Positions 33,320 to 35,902 of a stretch of 35,902 bases of DNA are shown here, in pieces. The notes beneath the pieces are model-generated. The model saw only the letters and a program-made list of their open reading frames with translations. It ran no database searches and was not told where the DNA came from. The stretch is from Alphaproteobacteria bacterium (GTDB lineage: Bacteria > Pseudomonadota > Alphaproteobacteria > Rickettsiales > UBA8987): positions 1 through 35,902 of the forward strand of contig JAUIFA010000008.1 in NCBI GenBank assembly GCA_030429625.1, written 5' to 3'. Position numbers and translations under genes: made by a program. How positions within the stretch are numbered: position 1 is the stretch's first letter; every line of letters starts with the position of its first letter.

Positions 33320-34291
33320 CTAACTCTCTTTAATAAGCTTAGTGATGGTACGTTTAATATCCTCTTTACCATGAACAATGCGATTAACCGCATTGCAAAT
33401 AGGCAATTCAACGCCTAGCTTCTTTGCCAGTTTTACCACCGATTCCGACGAAGCAATCCCCTCTGCTACGGTGTTGCGTTTGCTTAATATATCTTCTAAA
33501 GACGCACCTTTTCCAAGCGCATAACCCAATGAAAAATTACGCGATTCCTGAGAACTGGCCGTCAGGATCAAATCCCCTACGCCACACAGTTGGGTCAACG
33601 TATCGGGATTGCCGCCCTTGGCCTCACAAATACGTTTCATCTCACGTACACCACGTACCATTAATGCCGCCTTAGCACTTTCCCCAAGGCCAGAACCTTC
33701 GGCAATCCCACAGGCAATGGCAATCACGTTTTTGACTGCGCCACCAATTTCTGCACCAATTATGTCATGAGTGGGGAAAATTTTAAAACTATCACTTTCA
33801 ATCGCTTTACGGACTTTTTTGATAATATCATCTTCTTTTGCCGCCAACGTTGCGGAAGCCGGAAGACCACGCGCTACCTCACTGGCAAAAGTAGGACCTG
33901 AAAGCACGGCTATCGGATTGGGCAAAATGTTCTCAACCACTTCGTTCATCATTAACAGTCGGTTTTTCGTTACCCCTTTACTGCACAAAACAAGGATAGA
34001 ACTATCCGTCATCCCCAACTCTGCCATTTTCTGGCAGGTAGGTTCTAAAAACTGTGCCGGAGTGACCATAAAAATAATCTTACTTTTAACCACATCCTGC
34101 AAATCATCCGTGGCACTGATCCGACTATCAAGCTTGATACCTTTTAAGAAAACCCTATTTTCATTATGTTTATTGATCGAATCAACTACTTCTTTTTCAA
34201 GTGCCCACAATGTCACATCATGACCAGCCCGCGCTACTGCTGTTGCAATAGCCGTTCCCCAAGCACCTGCCCCAATTATAGATATCGTCAA
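33320..34291 (-). CDS. gpsA: NAD(P)-dependent glycerol-3-phosphate dehydrogenase
   Basis: GpsA reduces dihydroxyacetone phosphate to sn-glycerol-3-phosphate, the phospholipid backbone. The nucleotide-binding motif IGAGAWGTAIA is at 6-16, the conserved LSGPTFASEVARGLP at 130-144, and the catalytic lysine K187 in GGAVKNVIAIACG. The 323 residues are a normal length. The start codon is TTG (34291), supported by AGGGG 7 nt upstream and by the N-terminal family text directly after it. It lies 73 nt before the DUF2066-like gene on the same strand and diverges from acnA. Together with plsX in this window it covers the entry to phospholipid synthesis. Confidence 0.96.
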   Translation of the reverse strand: MTISIIGAGAWGTAIATAVARAGHDVTLWALEKEVVDSINKHNENRVFLKGIKLDSRISATDDLQDVVKSKIIFMVTPAQFLEPTCQKMAELGMTDSSILVLCSKGVTKNRLLMMNEVVENILPNPIAVLSGPTFASEVARGLPASATLAAKEDDIIKKVRKAIESDSFKIFPTHDIIGAEIGGAVKNVIAIACGIAEGSGLGESAKAALMVRGVREMKRICEAKGGNPDTLTQLCGVGDLILTASSQESRNFSLGYALGKGASLEDILSKRNTVAEGIASSESVVKLAKKLGVELPICNAVNRIVHGKEDIKRTITKLIKES

Positions 34292-34404
34292 TATAATTCC
34301 CCTTATGTAAATAACATCTTCATTATCATAACTGGAATTCGTGTTTTTCTCAATTATTACTTAATGTTATGCAGATAAAATATACAAAACTTCTTATTAT
34401 CCTA

Positions 34405-34433
34405 TTGTTAAGCCCTTTAAAATTAGGTATAAT
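34405..34433 (+). promoter_or_regulatory. Predicted sigma-70 promoter for acnA
   Basis: TTGTTA (34405-34410), a 17-nt spacer and a perfect TATAAT (34428-34433) lie 67 nt before the acnA start. The resulting leader would contain an eight-codon reading frame. Confidence 0.6.
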
Positions 34434-34456
34434 GGCCAACTGGTGGAGAGATTTCT

Positions 34457-34483
34457 ATGTATGTGGGTGAATTAAATTATTAG
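34457..34483 (+). CDS. Possible leader peptide MYVGELNY upstream of acnA
   Basis: An eight-codon frame, ATG to TAG, lies between the acnA promoter and the acnA start. GGAGAG ends 6 nt before its ATG, a better ribosome binding site than chance would usually give. It ends 16 nt before acnA, and the acnA Shine-Dalgarno lies in that gap, so translation of the two could be coupled. The peptide has no run of one amino acid, so a classic attenuation mechanism is not evident. It may be only chance. Confidence 0.3.
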   Translation: MYVGELNY

Positions 34484-34499
34484 GTAAGGAGCTAACCAC

Positions 34500-35902
34500 A
34501 TGGTTGCAGGTTTAAACGTAAAGAAATCACTTCAGGTCAACGCTAAAGATTATAGCTATTACAGCTTACCGGAGGCTTATAGTCAGTTGGGCGAAGATTT
34601 ATCCCGCCTGCCTTATTCCATGAAGGTTCTACTTGAAAATTTATTGCGTAACTTAGACGGAAAAACCGTTAAAGAAGAAGATATTCGTGCTATCTGCGCA
34701 TGGCTAAAAAATAAGAAATCTGACGCGGAAATTGCTTACCGTCCGGCACGCGTATTGATGCAAGATTTTACCGGTGTTCCGGCGGTGGTAGATCTTGCCG
34801 CCATGCGTGATGCGGTCAACAATCTAGGAGATAATGCACAAAAAATTAACCCACAAGTACCAGTAGACTTGGTCATTGACCACTCGGTCATGGTAGACAA
34901 ATTTGGTACTGGCAAATCTTTCTCCGAAAATGTGCAAATTGAGATGCAACGCAATGGTGAACGGTATAAATTCTTAAAATGGGGGCAGACGGCATTTGAA
35001 AACTTCAGAGTTATTCCACCGGGAACCGGTATTTGCCATCAGGTCAATCTGGAATATCTAGCACGTGTAATCTGGTCTCGTGAAGTGGGCGGTGAACTGG
35101 TCGCCTATCCTGACACCTGCGTGGGCACAGACAGCCACACCACCATGATTAATGGTCTGGCCGTTTTGGGCTGGGGTGTAGGTGGAATTGAAGCTGAAGC
35201 CGCTATGTTAGGTCAGCCTATCTCCATGTTATTGCCGGAAGTTGTTGGGTTTAAACTCACCGGTAAGTTAAAAGAAGGCACCACCGCGACAGATCTTGTG
35301 TTAACCGTCACCCAAATGTTGCGTAAACATGGAGTGGTAGGAAAATTTGTTGAATTTTATGGTGAAGGCATTGAACATTTATCACTGGCAGATCGTGCCA
35401 CCATCGCCAACATGGCACCTGAATATGGCGCCACGTGCGGTTTCTTCCCAATTGACGACGAAACCATTAAATACATGAAGCTTTCTGCCCGTGATGCAGA
35501 CGACATTGCCCTAACCGAGGCTTATGCCAAAGCACAAGGCATGTGGCACGATCAAAGCAGTGCTGATCCGGTCTTTACCGACACGCTGGAGCTGAATGTT
35601 TCCACCGTAGAACCTACCATTGCCGGACCAAAAAACCCGCAAGACAAATTATTGCTTTCGCAAGCTTCAAGCGCTTTCTTCGAAGGGTTTAAAGAGCTAA
35701 TGGACAAAGGCAATACAGGAGATAACGTTGTTCCCACTGCTGGGGACGACCTTGACCCTAACAAAGACCAACTGGCCAAAACCGTGGCGATGGACACCAG
35801 CCACGCCAATCCAAATTCTGAAGTCGCTGTTGATGATTTTACACTTAAACATGGTGATGTTGTTATTGCGGCCATTACCAGCTGTACCAACACGTCGAAC
35901 CC
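34500..35902 (+). CDS. acnA: Aconitate hydratase AcnA (5' part, cut by window end)
   Basis: Aconitase interconverts citrate and isocitrate in the TCA cycle using a 4Fe-4S cluster. The frame runs from the ATG at 34500, with AAGGAG 8 nt upstream, to the window end without a stop: 467 codons of an expected about 890-900. It contains DHSVMVDKFG near 125, PPGTGICHQVNLEYLARV near 180, and CVGTDSHTTMINGLAVLGWG near 210. The last visible segment, AAITSCTNTSN, includes C462, the first cysteine ligand of the iron-sulfur cluster. The sequence is of the AcnA/IRP1 type rather than AcnB. A good promoter and a tiny upstream frame precede it. Confidence 0.96.
   Translation, partial: MVAGLNVKKSLQVNAKDYSYYSLPEAYSQLGEDLSRLPYSMKVLLENLLRNLDGKTVKEEDIRAICAWLKNKKSDAEIAYRPARVLMQDFTGVPAVVDLAAMRDAVNNLGDNAQKINPQVPVDLVIDHSVMVDKFGTGKSFSENVQIEMQRNGERYKFLKWGQTAFENFRVIPPGTGICHQVNLEYLARVIWSREVGGELVAYPDTCVGTDSHTTMINGLAVLGWGVGGIEAEAAMLGQPISMLLPEVVGFKLTGKLKEGTTATDLVLTVTQMLRKHGVVGKFVEFYGEGIEHLSLADRATIANMAPEYGATCGFFPIDDETIKYMKLSARDADDIALTEAYAKAQGMWHDQSSADPVFTDTLELNVSTVEPTIAGPKNPQDKLLLSQASSAFFEGFKELMDKGNTGDNVVPTAGDDLDPNKDQLAKTVAMDTSHANPNSEVAVDDFTLKHGDVVIAAITSCTNTSN

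Noticed and set aside
34000-34020. A second copy of the CGTCATCCC repeat in gpsA
   Set aside because: Only the first few bases match and they lie in normal gpsA coding sequence; no hairpins follow.

Overview
The window comes from an AT-rich alphaproteobacterium. The strongest evidence is a CtrA-type cell-cycle regulator whose receiver aspartate is D51 and whose DNA-binding domain is of the CtrA kind, together with an HdaA-type DnaA regulator, the bamE/rpmF/plsX/fabH/ihfA/merR neighbourhood, and an lptF-lptG-lptD-surA-rsmA operon. LPS export genes, BamE, SurA, an AsmA-type protein and an O-antigen-ligase-like protein indicate a normal Gram-negative double envelope. I cannot place the organism more precisely. 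The low G+C, a Rickettsia-like palindromic repeat and the absence of pdxA from its usual place fit a host-associated lineage, but that is inference.

Layout. 1-130: hairpin-rich, possibly structured RNA, cut by the window edge. 156-2285: a two-domain cytidine-deaminase-like gene (-), divergent lipB (+), a palindromic repeat and the pnp terminator. 2308-7556 (-): a likely operon glmU, two tiny membrane-protein genes, truB, rpsO, pnp, with long hairpins between rpsO and pnp. 7637-9483: rmuC (+) convergent with bamE (-). 9631-12893 (+): rpmF, plsX, fabH, ihfA, merR. 12896-16519 (-): an XRE regulator, then the run pepA, holC, pilin-like anchored protein. 16688-22939 (+): the LPS transport/outer-membrane assembly operon, ending in rsmA. 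22902-24753 (-): gmk and an O-antigen-ligase-like gene. 24813-25601 (+): an SDR. 25633-29001 (-): a giant AsmA-like gene. 29002-30694: a long AT-rich regulatory region, ctrA and a SixA-like phosphatase (+). 30716-34291 (-): gpsA, a DUF2066-like gene, an AI-2E/PerM-type permease and hdaA. 34500 to the end (+): the 5' part of acnA.

How the genes fit together. Most of the window is core housekeeping: RNA turnover and ribosome maturation (pnp, rpsO, truB, rsmA, rpmF), phospholipid and fatty-acid initiation (plsX, fabH, gpsA), envelope building (glmU, lptFGD, surA, bamE, AsmA, ligase), lipoate attachment, and cell-cycle/replication control (ctrA, hdaA, holC). The less ordinary elements are the tandem deaminase, the paired small membrane proteins between glmU and truB, a pilin-like protein without a prepilin signal, the helically spaced TTAA array upstream of ctrA, the pnp leader hairpins and the structured left edge. 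I saw no tRNA, rRNA, CRISPR array, transposase or prophage genes.
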